Shown piece by piece: positions 35,822 to 45,564 of a DNA stretch of 64,000 nucleotides (position 1 is its first letter; the number at the start of each line of letters is the position of its first letter). The notes below the pieces were generated by a model. It had not been told where the DNA came from, searched no databases, and worked only from the letters and a program-made list of their open reading frames with translations. Origin of the DNA: Blakeslea trispora (taxonomy: Eukaryota; Mucoromycota; Mucoromycetes; Mucorales; Choanephoraceae); the NCBI GenBank assembly GCA_025331445.1, contig JAIWNE010000003.1, positions 248,001 through 312,000 of the forward strand, read 5' to 3'. The position numbers and the translations under genes are program-made.

Positions 35822-38800
35822 TTACTTCTTGCCACCCAACTTCAGAGCATCACCCAAGCCAAATCCTTCAAGGATCTTGTTGAGACCAATACCACCCAAA
35901 AGAGAGTTGACGATGGAGCCAAGACCAAGACCGTTAAGAATGTTGCCAACCAATCCAAGAACACCCGTCAACAAGAGGCCAACGGCAGAGAGGATTTGTA
36001 ACAAAGGACTTTGCAAGATGTTCCAGAGAGGACTGAGTTCCTTCTTGGCATGAGGCATGTTTCTAACCTTCTTTTTGGCTCTGTCAATGGTAGTAGTTAC
36101 TTCGCCAGAAAGTTGGGCCAAGAGATCAGCTAAATGATATTCTTCAGGAGAAGCCTTTCTGTTGGATGTGTTTGACTGTGCTTTCTTGGCAATACGACCA
36201 GTGGGATCCAAACCACGAATAGCACCGTTTGCTTCTTCAAGAATTTGAGATCCTTGTTCAATCAATGGCTTGACAGTGTCAACTAATTTTTGCTCGTCGC
36301 GTTCTTTTTGTGGTTTTGATTCTTCCTCATCAATAGTTTCAGTGATACGCTTGAGAACAGGCTTAATCTTGTCCAAAGATTGTTGGATAGAGGTAGACAT
36401 TTGGTCAGCAATCTTACGGTATTCCTCTTCTTCTTTATCGGCATCAGACTTTTCATCCTTCTTGTCATCTTTTTCTTCTTTCTTGATCATTTGAGCCTTT
36501 CCGACAATGTGGCCTTCAGGATCGATAATGTTTCCATCATAGTCTACAGGGAAACCAGCCATCTTGTGAGCAGCGCTCTTGTCGACAGTACCGACAATTT
36601 CGTCATCTTCATCAACAACCTTGCCAGACTTTCTGACGCGAGGGGAGTGTTCATCAACCATTGTGTTTGGGTTAAAGGGCTTGTCTTTCTTTTCTTCTTC
36701 TTTTTCTTTGTTTTCTTCTTCTTTGGGGAGCATTTGAGCTTTACCAGCAATAAGGCCTTCGTTGTTGATGACGTTTCCTTCTTCATCAACCTTGAAGCCA
36801 GCTAATTTATGAGCAACGCGCTTGTCTACATGGCCGACAATGTTATCGTCCATATCAACTACCTTGCCAGATTTCTTGACCTCAGGAGAATTTTCATCAA
36901 CCATGGCGTAAGGGTTGAATTGCTTGTCTTCCTTCTTTTCTTCTTCCTTGGGAATCATTTCAGCCCGACCAACAACATGACCATCATGATTAATGATATT
37001 ACCTTCCTCATCAACCTTGAAACCAGCAAATTTAGCAGCAAGACGTTTGTCTACGTGACCAACAAGATTGTCATCCATATCAAAGACTTTTCCAGACTTG
37101 CGGACCTCAGGCGAGTTTTCATCAACTGCATCATTAGGGTTGAAGGGCTTGTCTTTTTCTTCTTCCTCAGGTTCTTCGTCTTCTTCTTGTTCTTGTTTGA
37201 TCATTTCAGCTCTAGCTACAACATGACCTTCAGGATTAATAACATTGCCTTGGTCATCGACCTTGAAGCCAGCAACTTTAGCAGCAATGCGCTTGTCGAC
37301 ATAACCCACCAAGTTGTCATCCATATCAAAAACTTTTCCAGACTTGCGAACCTCAGGAGAGTCTTCATTAACCATGTCATTAGGGTTGAAGGGCTTGTTT
37401 TCTTCTTCATCAGGGTAGAGGTTAGCTCTGGCAACAATATGTCCTTCTTTGTCAATCACGTTGCCTTCTTTGTCGACCTTGAGGCCAGCAAACTTGGCAG
37501 CTTTCTCCTTGTCAATAGTACCGATGACATTGTCTTCCATGTCGACAATCTTGCCAGACTTGCGAACCTCAGGAGAATCTTCATTGACAGCATCATTAGG
37601 GTTGAAGGGCTTGTTTTCTTCTTCGTCAGGGTAAAGATCGGCTTTAGCTACTGTGTGTCCGTCCTCATTGATGACATTGCCCTCTTTGTCGACCTTGAGG
37701 CCAGCAAACTTGGCAGCTTTCTCCTTATCGATTGTGCCAACGACATTGTCTTCCATGTCGACAATCTTGCCAGACTTGCGAACCTCAGGAGAGTCTTCAT
37801 TGACAGCATCGTTTGGATTAAAAGGCTTTTCATCCTCCTTTGCTTTGTCTTTCTTTTCATTATCTTCTTCTTGGGTTTCGTCTTCCTTCTTGGTATCTTC
37901 TTCTTTGGCTTTGTCTTTCTTTTCAGCGTCTCTTTCAGCTTCTTCTTTCTCTTCAGCATCTTCTTCTTTGGCTTTGTCTTTCTTTTCAATATCTTCTTTC
38001 TCATTAGGAAGATTTTCTTCCTTTTCTTCCTTGGAGGCATCAGGGATTTCTTCTTTGGTAGCCTTCTGGTCCTCGTCAGCATCTTTTTCGGGCTTCTTGT
38101 CATCCTCTTCTGTAGGCTTAGAAGAGTCTTTTTCATTCTTTGAGTCAGATGTATCTAATTTCTTAAGGTTAGTCAAAAATTTCTTTTTAAAATACATGGT
38201 CTGCTAAAGTAATTACCATCGACTTCTTGTGACTTTTGCTTAGCGTCATTAGTATTGTCGTTGCTATCATCATCGCTAGAATCGCTTTCATTGTCATCTT
38301 GAAGGACAGGTTCTACTTTTCCGACAACTTTGCCCTTGTCGTTGGTTATAGTACCGTTTTCACCAATCTTCTTTCCAGCAAGCTTCTTGACTTTGCCCTC
38401 AACTAGTCGTCCAAGGACAGCACCAGACTTCTTGTCGACAACCATACCGGACTTGTTAAGTTTCTTTCCAACCATTTGCTTGAAGAGCTCTTCATAGTTT
38501 TCTTCATCCTCAGACTCTTCGGACTCTTCAGAATCATCTGAAACTTCTTCTTGGTCTTCGTCTTGGTTTTCTTCGTCTTGAACTTCTTCATCCTGAGCTT
38601 CTTCGTCCTGAGCCTCTTCTTGACTTTCTTGTTCTTCTTGACCTTCTTGTTCTTCATCTTCTTGATCTGCGGTCTCAGAGGATTTTTCAGAGGCTTCTCC
38701 ATCACTTACGACTTCTTCGCCATCTTCGTTATCATCATCAGCATTTTGTTCTATCTTACTCTCCTTGAATTTTTGGTCCTTTTCAGTTTCCTTTGTGTCT

Positions 38801-38916
38801 GGCTTGTCTTCTTGATCTCTTGATTTGTTACTAGAGTGACTTTCTTGGTCTTGCAATTTCTTTTGCATGGCAGCCCTGGCGGCAGCTTCTTGTTGTTGTT
38901 GTGCTTGCTTCTTCAT
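35822..38916 (-). CDS. DUF3659-like repeat protein with DUF6987-like C-terminus
   Basis: Two exons, 38916-38217 and 38154-35822, give 1,010 residues; the intron carries a CTAAC branch-point sequence and its removal keeps phase (GAT-ACA-TCT). The protein starts with a Gln/Glu/Asp-rich segment and one divergent repeat (KKLNKSGMVVDKKSGAVLGRL, in two parts). A Lys/Glu/Asp low-complexity stretch and six 70-82-residue repeats follow, each opening with KPFNPND or a variant and containing SPEVRKSGKIVDMEDN, AAKFAGLKVD and GNVINEDGH. I recognise this as the fungal DUF3659 type, sometimes called LEA-like. The C-terminus has helices, then a Gly/Leu-rich hydrophobic end (ILNGLGLGSIVNSLLGGIGL), as in DUF6987. 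Function unknown; membrane or self association of the C-terminus is inference. Confidence 0.8.
36480..37835 (-). repeat. Six tandem 213-248 bp coding repeats
   Basis: The array encodes six DUF3659-like units, beginning on the minus strand at about 37835, 37605, 37392, 37146, 36924 and 36676. Units one and two are almost identical in protein sequence; the others diverge mainly in the acidic spacers. This points to recent unit duplication at the 5' side. Confidence 0.8.
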
Positions 38917-39295
38917 AGTTCTTGCGGTTAAGTATGGAACAATAAAGAATAGTTCGAGAATTTTGTTCTTTCTTTTGTGAATATTATTTCTTGACGGATA
39001 AAAGGTTGCAAAAGAAGTTTTTTGGTATACCTATTTTATATACTGGATCATGCATAATAAGATATATGATTTGTTACCTAGGGAAAACATGACTTCATGA
39101 GTAGATCATTGTTTATTTGCAATATTTCAATAAAGTTCAATTGTATTATTAAGGTTGCAGTGGTACAAGGATTTGCCCATGAGGTAATGATTAACAACTC
39201 TGCACAACAGTACAAAATGATTAAAATTCAGATATAACATATAATAAAAAGATTGTTCCTTTTTCCTTTGGATTTCCCTTTCTAAGTCTAAAAAT
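38917..39295. promoter_or_regulatory. Divergent promoter 1 of the charged-protein cluster
   Basis: 379 bases between the opposed starts at 38916 and 39296. It contains AAGGTTGCAG-TGGTACAAG (39151-39169), nearly identical to a site in divergent promoter 3 at 42654. Such sharing between non-coding regions of neighbouring genes suggests common regulation. Confidence 0.5.
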
Positions 39296-40081
39296 ATGTC
39301 CTCATTAACCGAAAAAAAGAAGTCAAGCAAGATCTCTTCCAAGCCCAAAAAGGCCGCAAAGAAAGTAACTGATGAAAAGTCGCTGGGTGAACCTGTCAAA
39401 TCTACCAAAAAGAAAGTCAAATCAAAAAAGCCTAAAGACAATGCCTTACCTACAGATGAGGTCAAAGAAACCCTGTCAAACCAAGATAAATTGAGTGGCA
39501 TTGATCAAGCCCAACAGTCAGTCAAGAAAGCAGTCGACAAGAACAGCTCTGGCCAAGTCATAGATGAAGCCAAGGAGCAAGCTCAAGAAAAAGTGAATGA
39601 ACTGGAGCAGTCTATAGACACTGATGATGAGTTTTACTCTAGCGACAACGATGCTTTGTCTACAATGAATGCTATCATGGAATACAACCGTCAACTGATT
39701 CAAAGACTAAACGAATTAGAGTCAAAGGCTGAGTCTAAAGGTCAAGAAGTTAGCAAGCAATCTGTTCAGGATACTGTACAAGACACTTATAATGATGTCA
39801 AAGCCAAGTACGAGAAGAAGCAAGATGACAATGGGGTCAATCACTCTTTTGAACTTCCAATTGGTGATATGATGAAGGGTTATGGCAACTTCCAAACTGA
39901 GGCTCTTCCAGATGATGATGCAGCAGAAAGTAATGAAAAAGATGAAGAATCTACTGTCCATAGTGGTGCTGACGAAGGCAACAAGATCAGTATTGGTTCT
40001 GGAGGCAAAGACGACATTGTTGTCAAAGTGGAAGCAACAAAGACTGGTATCATGTTTGCTATTCATATTCCTCGTAATTAG
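39296..40081 (+). CDS. Lys/Asp-rich low-complexity protein, charged-protein cluster
   Basis: A single exon of 261 residues. The N-terminal third is highly basic (KKKSSKISSKPKKAAKK), the centre is helical and acidic (NALSTMNAIMEYNRQLIQRL is nearly as read: ALSTMNAIMEYNRQ), and the acidic tail ends in a short hydrophobic segment, DDIVVKVEATKTGIMFAIHI then PRN. That end is in the same position as the conserved C-terminal segment of its four neighbours but is not clearly the same motif. There is no signal peptide or enzyme motif. It starts 379 nt from the opposed DUF3659 gene and converges on the next gene. Function unknown; gene call supported by length, codon structure and position. Confidence 0.7.
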   Translation: MSSLTEKKKSSKISSKPKKAAKKVTDEKSLGEPVKSTKKKVKSKKPKDNALPTDEVKETLSNQDKLSGIDQAQQSVKKAVDKNSSGQVIDEAKEQAQEKVNELEQSIDTDDEFYSSDNDALSTMNAIMEYNRQLIQRLNELESKAESKGQEVSKQSVQDTVQDTYNDVKAKYEKKQDDNGVNHSFELPIGDMMKGYGNFQTEALPDDDAAESNEKDEESTVHSGADEGNKISIGSGGKDDIVVKVEATKTGIMFAIHIPRN

Positions 40082-40253
40082 TTTCTGAATACAACATATA
40101 ATTATTATAATCATTTAAATAAAGTAGTCTATACATGTATATGATACCACATTTGCATACAATTTTTTTTTTTTTGGTTTTTTTTTATTATTTATTTAAA
40201 AGCATTAAATAGTAAGGTATGTGTTAAACTAGTATAGCCCAAATGGAACACAA

Positions 40254-40640
40254 CTATGACAGTAAAGTCAAAGTAACATCACCATGAGCTTTGGCTTTTA
40301 AATAAACCTCTGCTTCTAGATTGAGATCAAGACGGAGACTGGGCATTTTGCTCTTGTTGCCTTGACTTTGACCTTGGCCTTGCTGAACTTGTTGTTGCTG
40401 TTGCTTCTGTGCCATTGCTCTTTCTTTATCTTTCTTGCCTGAAGAGCGACCCTTCTTTGATTTCTTTTCAGCCTTTGAACGAGAGCTCTGTTGCTTTTTC
40501 TGTTCTTGTGCTTGTTCTTGAGGTTGCTCGTCTTGGGATTGTTCTTCCTGGGATTGTTCTTCCTGGGATTGCTCTTCTTGAGATTGTTCTTCTTGAGGTT
40601 GCTCTTGGTTTTGCTTTTGTTCTTCTTGTTCTTGTGGCAT
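40254..40640 (-). CDS. Gln/Glu-rich small protein with conserved C-terminal LRLDLNL module
   Basis: 128 residues, single exon, starting at the ATG of MPQEQEEQ. An in-frame upstream extension exists but is non-coding in character. The N-terminal half is built from QSQEE-type units (15-bp DNA repeats near 40525-40600), followed by a basic Lys/Ser/Arg stretch and a polyglutamine region. The end reads SLRLDLNLEAEVYLKAK then AHGDVTLTLLS, the module shared with the genes at 40962, 41971 and 42848. Disordered low-complexity body plus short amphipathic beta-type tail is the shared plan. Function unknown. Confidence 0.7.
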   Translation of the reverse strand: MPQEQEEQKQNQEQPQEEQSQEEQSQEEQSQEEQSQDEQPQEQAQEQKKQQSSRSKAEKKSKKGRSSGKKDKERAMAQKQQQQQVQQGQGQSQGNKSKMPSLRLDLNLEAEVYLKAKAHGDVTLTLLS

Positions 40641-40961
40641 ACTTGTAAAATGTGGATTAAAAAAAAAAAGAAAAAAGAGAGAAAGGTCAGCTTCTTCAGC
40701 AATTAAAAAGGAAATCTCGCCAGTTCTGGAAGAGTAGTAACAAAACAAGTGATGTACAAATTATGTAACAGCACACTCTGATGGAGAAAACCTAACTTTA
40801 AAGTAACTGTTTGTACTCACTTTATGGCAATAACTTGATCTGCCAACAGCTTAGGTATGCGGTCATTGTGTTGTCATCCAAATTAGCAGGCAATTCAGTT
40901 CTTATAAACCTAATTACTTTTTTTCTCTTTCTTTCCTCTTTATCGCTTTTCGAATACCAAA
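40641..40961. promoter_or_regulatory. Divergent promoter 2 of the charged-protein cluster
   Basis: 321 bases between opposed starts. The 19-nt element of promoters 1 and 3 is not present. TTGTCATCCA (near 40875) also occurs in promoter 3 near 42706, but ten bases is weak evidence. Confidence 0.4.
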
Positions 40962-41285
40962 ATGGCACCAACTAAAGAAGACAAACAGTCCAAGCTTAGA
41001 GAAATCACAGAATCTGAAGAAGAAATGCCCACAAAGAAATCTTCATCTAAAAACAAAAAGAGCAAGAAATCAAAAAAGAAGTCCAAATCAAACAGCCTCG
41101 TTCCTTCAGACCAATTGTCAGAACTAACTGATGGCGTTACTGGAGGTGAACAACAACAAGGTGGTGGTGGTGGCAAGAAGGATGGACAACAGCCCTTGAG
41201 TTTACGTCTTGACCTTAATCTCGATGTTGAAATCACCTTAAAAGCTCGCGTTCATGGTGATGTTACTCTTGCCCTTCTAGCTTAA
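40962..41285 (+). CDS. Small Lys-rich protein with conserved C-terminal LRLDLNL module
   Basis: 107 residues, single exon. The N-terminus is Lys/Glu/Ser-rich (KNKKSKKSKKKSKSNS), then a Gly/Gln linker (GGEQQQGGGGGKK) and the C-terminal module LSLRLDLNLDVEI, TLKARVHGDVTLALLA. This is almost identical to the end of the protein at 42848, while the bodies differ, so the tail is under much stronger constraint than the rest. No enzyme motif, signal peptide or long membrane helix. It forms a divergent pair with the gene at 40254-40640 and converges on 41971-42474. Function unknown. Confidence 0.75.
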   Translation: MAPTKEDKQSKLREITESEEEMPTKKSSSKNKKSKKSKKKSKSNSLVPSDQLSELTDGVTGGEQQQGGGGGKKDGQQPLSLRLDLNLDVEITLKARVHGDVTLALLA

Positions 41286-41970
41286 TTTATATACGCTTTA
41301 TTGATTATTAATAAATCTAAACCTTTATTTGATATCCAGAGTAAATTAATCTGACATTTACTCTCTGTTTTGAAGATCCTGAAAATGCACTTTAAACTCA
41401 TTGTCTCAGATTAGATTGATGCAATGTTGTGTAACACAAAAGACGGGTCTTGTGTAACGGCTGGGTATTTTTTTTTTTGTTTACATTTGTTGAGCTTTGT
41501 GGGTGAGCTCAATCCATCAGTTGAGCCAACCATATATCAGGCGATTTAAGAATTTAAGAACCATTTCTATAACGATGACAGCATACAGCTTACAAGATGA
41601 TCACGCTAAGAAAACCTTACAATATTTCTATTTCGAGTTGTCGGTGTTCGAAACGAAAACACTTTAAGCTTTACCAATGATAACAAAATGGCATGATTTG
41701 TTGAGCTTGATGAGAATGATCTCATTCACTAAGCATAAAGCATTGACTTATATTGCACTTGTACTACTGTCATAAGCTGAAACGTTACTCCAACTGAAAT
41801 GACATACTCTTTTAACCATCTTACGTCAATCGACAGTGTCTAGATTATACTTGTTGTATGTGGGTATTCTATTAAAGATATATGTGTTTATTATAGCTTG
41901 TGTTTAGATGATTACATAACAAGGTATACATGATTAGAAATGCAGTTATTTACAAAAAAAGGGGGGGAAA
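41286..41970. other. Intergenic region between convergent cluster genes
   Basis: 3' regions of two convergent genes. A possible hairpin with arms ACACAA..GAC and GTCTTGTGT lies near 41430-41460. No gene recognised. Confidence 0.5.
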
Positions 41971-42474
41971 TTACAACAGAGTAAGCTTGATGGAACCTCG
42001 AATCCTTGCTTTCAACTTGATATCAGCATCAAGGTTAAGGTCTAGTCTAAGTCGCAATGCACTGTTTCCTCCTGCTTTAGGATTGGAGGCTAGCTCGGGT
42101 TTCTTGAATTGTTGAACATGATCCTTTAGTTGTTTGGCTTGTATCTTTGCACGATCTTCTTGATTAGAGTCTATCTTCTCTTGCTTTTTGCTTTCACTGG
42201 ATTTCTTTTTCTTTTGGCTTGTTTCTGTTTCTAGCTTCTTGTTTTCACTGGATTTCTTTTTCTTTTGGCTTGTTTCTTTTTCCAAATTTCTGTTTTCATT
42301 CGATTTCTTTTTCTTTGGGCTTGTTTCTGTTTCCAGTTTTTTATTGTTTTTTGATTTTTTGCCATGTTTTGATGATTTCTTTCTGGTTTTCTGCTCTTGA
42401 CTTTGTTTGTCTTGACTTTGTCTGTCTTGACTTTGGCTGTTAAATGTCGATTTCTTTTCAACAGATTCCACCAT
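41971..42474 (-). CDS. Lys/Ser-rich protein with minisatellite body and LRLDLNL module
   Basis: 167 residues, single exon. The body contains three to four 17-residue units of the type KKKKSSENKKLETETSQ, encoded by a 51-bp minisatellite at about 42190-42345. The C-terminus reads ALRLRLDLNLDADIKLKAR, then IRGSIKLTLL, the most divergent of the four modules: GDVT of the others is GSIK here. The start ATG lies 373 nt from the opposed start at 42848. Function unknown; by composition a disordered, strongly basic protein. Confidence 0.72.
   Translation of the reverse strand: MVESVEKKSTFNSQSQDRQSQDKQSQEQKTRKKSSKHGKKSKNNKKLETETSPKKKKSNENRNLEKETSQKKKKSSENKKLETETSQKKKKSSESKKQEKIDSNQEDRAKIQAKQLKDHVQQFKKPELASNPKAGGNSALRLRLDLNLDADIKLKARIRGSIKLTLL
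42190..42345 (-). repeat. 51-bp coding minisatellite, about three units
   Basis: Three consecutive copies of a T/C-rich 51-bp unit (plus strand begins TTCACTGGATTTCTTTTTC) with a few substitutions each. They encode the KKKKSS...ETETSQ units of the gene at 41971. Confidence 0.75.
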
Positions 42475-42847
42475 GTTTTCTCCAAGTGTCTAATAAGAAA
42501 TAAGAAAAAGAGAGAGAGAGAGGTGGGAATGACCGAAAAAGTAAAAAAAAAGTAAACTGAAATTATGTCTTTGATGACCTTTTTAAACTTGTTACACAAG
42601 TAATTATTGTGACATGATTATCATGTCATTCAGGGTAGATCAGCTTTAAATTTAAGGTTGCAGTAGCACAAGTTTATGAGAAAGGACAAAACGAGAAGAC
42701 ATCATTGTCATCCATCATATCGTAATTATTGAGTACATTACGTGTAGGCAGTATCAGTTTGTTCAATAAAAACTAAGCCTGATTTACCTCTTTTTGCTTT
42801 CTTTTCTTCTTCTTGTTGTTGTTTTTAACATCATCTAATAACATAAA
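42475..42847. promoter_or_regulatory. Divergent promoter 3 of the charged-protein cluster
   Basis: 373 bases between opposed starts. It contains the element AAGGTTGCAGTAGCACAAG (42654-42672), shared with promoter 1, and a perfect 19-nt palindrome TGACATGAT-T-ATCATGTCA (42610-42628), a likely dimeric transcription-factor site. Confidence 0.55.
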
Positions 42848-43441
42848 ATGCCACCCAGTGCTGCTACTGCCGAGAAAGACGCTTCAAAAGAGAAGAATGA
42901 GCAAAAGCAGGAGTCAAAAGAAAATGGTTCTGCTGGAGCTGAAAAGCAAGAAGATAAGAACAAAAATGCCAAAGAAGATGAATCTGAGGAAGATTCAGGA
43001 GCATCTGATTCTGATGACAATAGCGATGAAGATGATAGCGATGAAGATGATAGTGGTGAAGATGACAGTGGCGAAGATGACAGTGACGAAGACGATAGTG
43101 ATGAAGACGATAGTGATGAAGATGACAGTGACGACTCTGATGAAGAGTCTGATTCTGAAGAAGACACTGAAACGGAAGATACAGAAGAAGAGTCTGAAGA
43201 AGAACTAACTCCCAATCAACTTTCCAAACTAAAGAAACAAAAAGGTGGAGACCTTGTGAAGGGTGCTACCGACACTGCAGGCAGCTTGGGCAAATCTGTC
43301 GGAGGTGCTGTTGGAGGCGGTGGCGGAGGTGGTGGTGAGAGTGATCATCCTTTAAGTTTACGTCTTGATCTGAACTTGGATGTCGAGATAGAGCTTAAGG
43401 CACGAGTTCATGGTGATGTCACTCTGGCCCTTCTGCGTTAA
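42848..43441 (+). CDS. Highly acidic Asp/Ser/Glu-repeat protein with LRLDLNL module
   Basis: 197 residues, single exon. An N-terminal Lys/Glu segment is followed by an acidic block of (S/G)DEDD/GEDD units from 15-bp repeats (about 43015-43140), which could be a casein-kinase-2-type phosphorylation platform. A Thr/Asn linker (LTPNQLSKLKKQK), a poly-Gly hinge (GGAVGGGGGGGGES) and the module LSLRLDLNLDVEI, ELKARVHGDVTLALLR follow. The module matches the one at 40962 at nearly every residue. It is divergent from 41971-42474. Function unknown; an acidic partner for the very basic neighbours is an attractive inference. Confidence 0.75.
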   Translation: MPPSAATAEKDASKEKNEQKQESKENGSAGAEKQEDKNKNAKEDESEEDSGASDSDDNSDEDDSDEDDSGEDDSGEDDSDEDDSDEDDSDEDDSDDSDEESDSEEDTETEDTEEESEEELTPNQLSKLKKQKGGDLVKGATDTAGSLGKSVGGAVGGGGGGGGESDHPLSLRLDLNLDVEIELKARVHGDVTLALLR

Positions 43442-43668
43442 AGATCAAAATACAAACTTGTAAAACTACCTTTCCTTGCTATTTATAATCAATTGCTTAA
43501 TGCTTTAATAAACAATGCCCTCCCCCCTTTCTTTTTTTTTCGATTATGCGTTTGAGTCAAGGTTTTGAGTATCAAAAGCTTCTTCTTTTTTTTTTAAAAA
43601 AAAAATAGGGTTTATTGCTTTTAAATTGAACAGCTTGCGTCTATAGTATTTACAAAACATGCTTGTGT

Positions 43669-45103
43669 TCAAATGGTTTGCGTCTTATAAGCTTTGTACA
43701 TAGTAATTGGTAATTTCCAATCCTTCTTTTGTAGTTTTACATCGAAAATATTGAAGTTTGTCTTTTCCAAATTTTCCAAATATTTGATATGAGGTACCTA
43801 AATTTGCAGTGTGTTAGCATTTAATAATAATAAAAACTATGAAACAAGTGGTTACATACAGCTGATAGAAATGCAGGAAATGCGTCTGATGGTATTTGAT
43901 TCATGATTGAGCGAGCAGTTAGTAGTTGGTCATATGCAGCTGTAGCTACATCATAGACAGCATCTTCCATTCCTTCAATCTCTCCGCGAAAGACGTTTTC
44001 TTGAACAATATTGTGCTATAACCATCATTTGAGAGGTCTGAGCCTCAGTATTTCTTTTTTGACTTTAGGATACTTACTTTTGCAGTGATTTCTGCTGGCA
44101 AAACCAAACGCTTTTGACTGACATGAAAAGGCAAAGATCTCAGAAAAACTGATATGCCAATCATCTTTCCAATATGGCTAATAGCATGATCAGCATTAAC
44201 ATCTTTAATACCTAAGGATTCAAGCTGTAAATACAAGAGGCTAGATTGAGTGTTTTCGGCATATGACTCCATGTCCTTGATAGTCATGAATTGATGGTCA
44301 TCCAAATTGCTCGTCTATTACAATGGTAAGTATTCATGCAATCTGCTACTATTCCTGATATCTTTTGACAACTTGCTCTTTCAGAGATAATACGCTTCAT
44401 CCACATAGCTGACAGCTTAGATGACTTTAGTGCTTCTGCAATGGCCAATGCGATAGGTTGCTCAGGAGGAGTGCCCTATGTATCATCAGATGCTTAGTAA
44501 TCTTCAACTTGGTTTTCTTTCTTTCTTCTTCAGCAAACTTACGGCATATATTCTGTTTAGAGTGTCTCTCCAAAATTGCATTCGCATTTTACCAATTTCA
44601 GGCTTTGAGACATTTTCACGAATAGAAGCTAGCTCTACGTTGAAAGCTCTAATAGCATATTGTGTATCTCTTAGATGTTTTGGAAAGAAGGGAGTTGAAA
44701 GATAGCCCTCGTAATCTCGTTTTCTAATGTCGCAAGTATAAAGAAAAAAAAAAGACTGTTAAGAGAAAGCTGATCGTTTCGCGTAGTTGTTTACCTAACT
44801 AGGTCTCGACAGTAAACCTTGGCGCTTTCGATGCGTTCAGGAGACACTGTAGAATAGCTCTTTCTGAGGATTCTGCTGTTCAGTCGAAAAGCGATCCTAG
44901 ACTTGGAACAAATCATCAAGGTTATGAGTGTAATGTAAGTAAAGGTAAATACAATATAGCCTATTACTTACTGCAAGGCTTATTTGAAAGCCACCAAATC
45001 GATTTGAAGTCCGATGGAGATTGGCTTGATTGGCTCTTGAACTTGCCTGAAGACATGATTGCGTATTGACATAAATGGTTGAACGACATGGTGCATCAAC
45101 CAT
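43669..45103 (-). CDS. NDUFAF6: Mitochondrial complex I assembly factor NDUFAF6 (phytoene-synthase-like fold)
   Basis: Seven exons (45103-44972, 44901-44795, 44723-44543, 44475-44377, 44314-44078, 44015-43860, 43797-43669) give 346 residues. Residues 1-60 form an Arg/Ser-rich, acid-poor mitochondrial presequence. [38 protein letters not shown] and [18 protein letters not shown] are the family's characteristic segments. The aspartate-rich catalytic motifs of true squalene/phytoene synthases are absent, as in NDUFAF6. The family is required to assemble NADH dehydrogenase. Intron four has a GC donor (AGA|gcaagt). It is chosen because it restores the expected spacing ER-xx-NLDDHQF. The first ATG in phase is at 45103; the reading frame stays open upstream, but only to a non-ATG codon. 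Confidence 0.88.
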
Positions 45104-45564
45104 CTGCTGTCTATTGAAAGCATTTGATTCATTTTTGTAATTCCAAAAACGGCTCAAAAACTCAAATCAGTACATCGAAGAAATGAAAAGCGCCTTGAAG
45201 CAAGAGGATTTTGAAAGTGATTTCTCATCTTTACAATGTGCTTTATTCAATAAAAATCTCTTTGAGACTAGTACTGCTGGATTCATTCGCAAAAGACACA
45301 TCATTACAAATATTGTTTGAGGTTCATGGGAGCAAAGTCTTTTGAAAGAACTGCTTCACCACGAGTATGTTGCTGAATGTACTGAAGAAATCTCATCTTT
45401 TACATTTAAATTTTTCATTGATTTATTCAAAAAATTAGATTTACATCAATTGAGAAGATATATACGGGCATAGACACTTTTTACGGTGATAAGAAGATAG
45501 ATTGAATTTACATATAGTGGTTACACTGCAAGGTGGTTGTTATTTTTAGGGGTTTGTGAACATC

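Noticed and set aside
36809..38143. 444-residue open frame on the plus strand
   Set aside because: It lies antisense to the DUF3659-like repeats and is a by-product of their repetitive codon use; its protein is a Phe/Leu/Val-rich mirror with no domain.
45104..45157. Longer N-terminus for NDUFAF6 from a TTG codon at 45157
   Set aside because: The frame is open but lacks an ATG; the ATG at 45103 gives a typical mitochondrial presequence.
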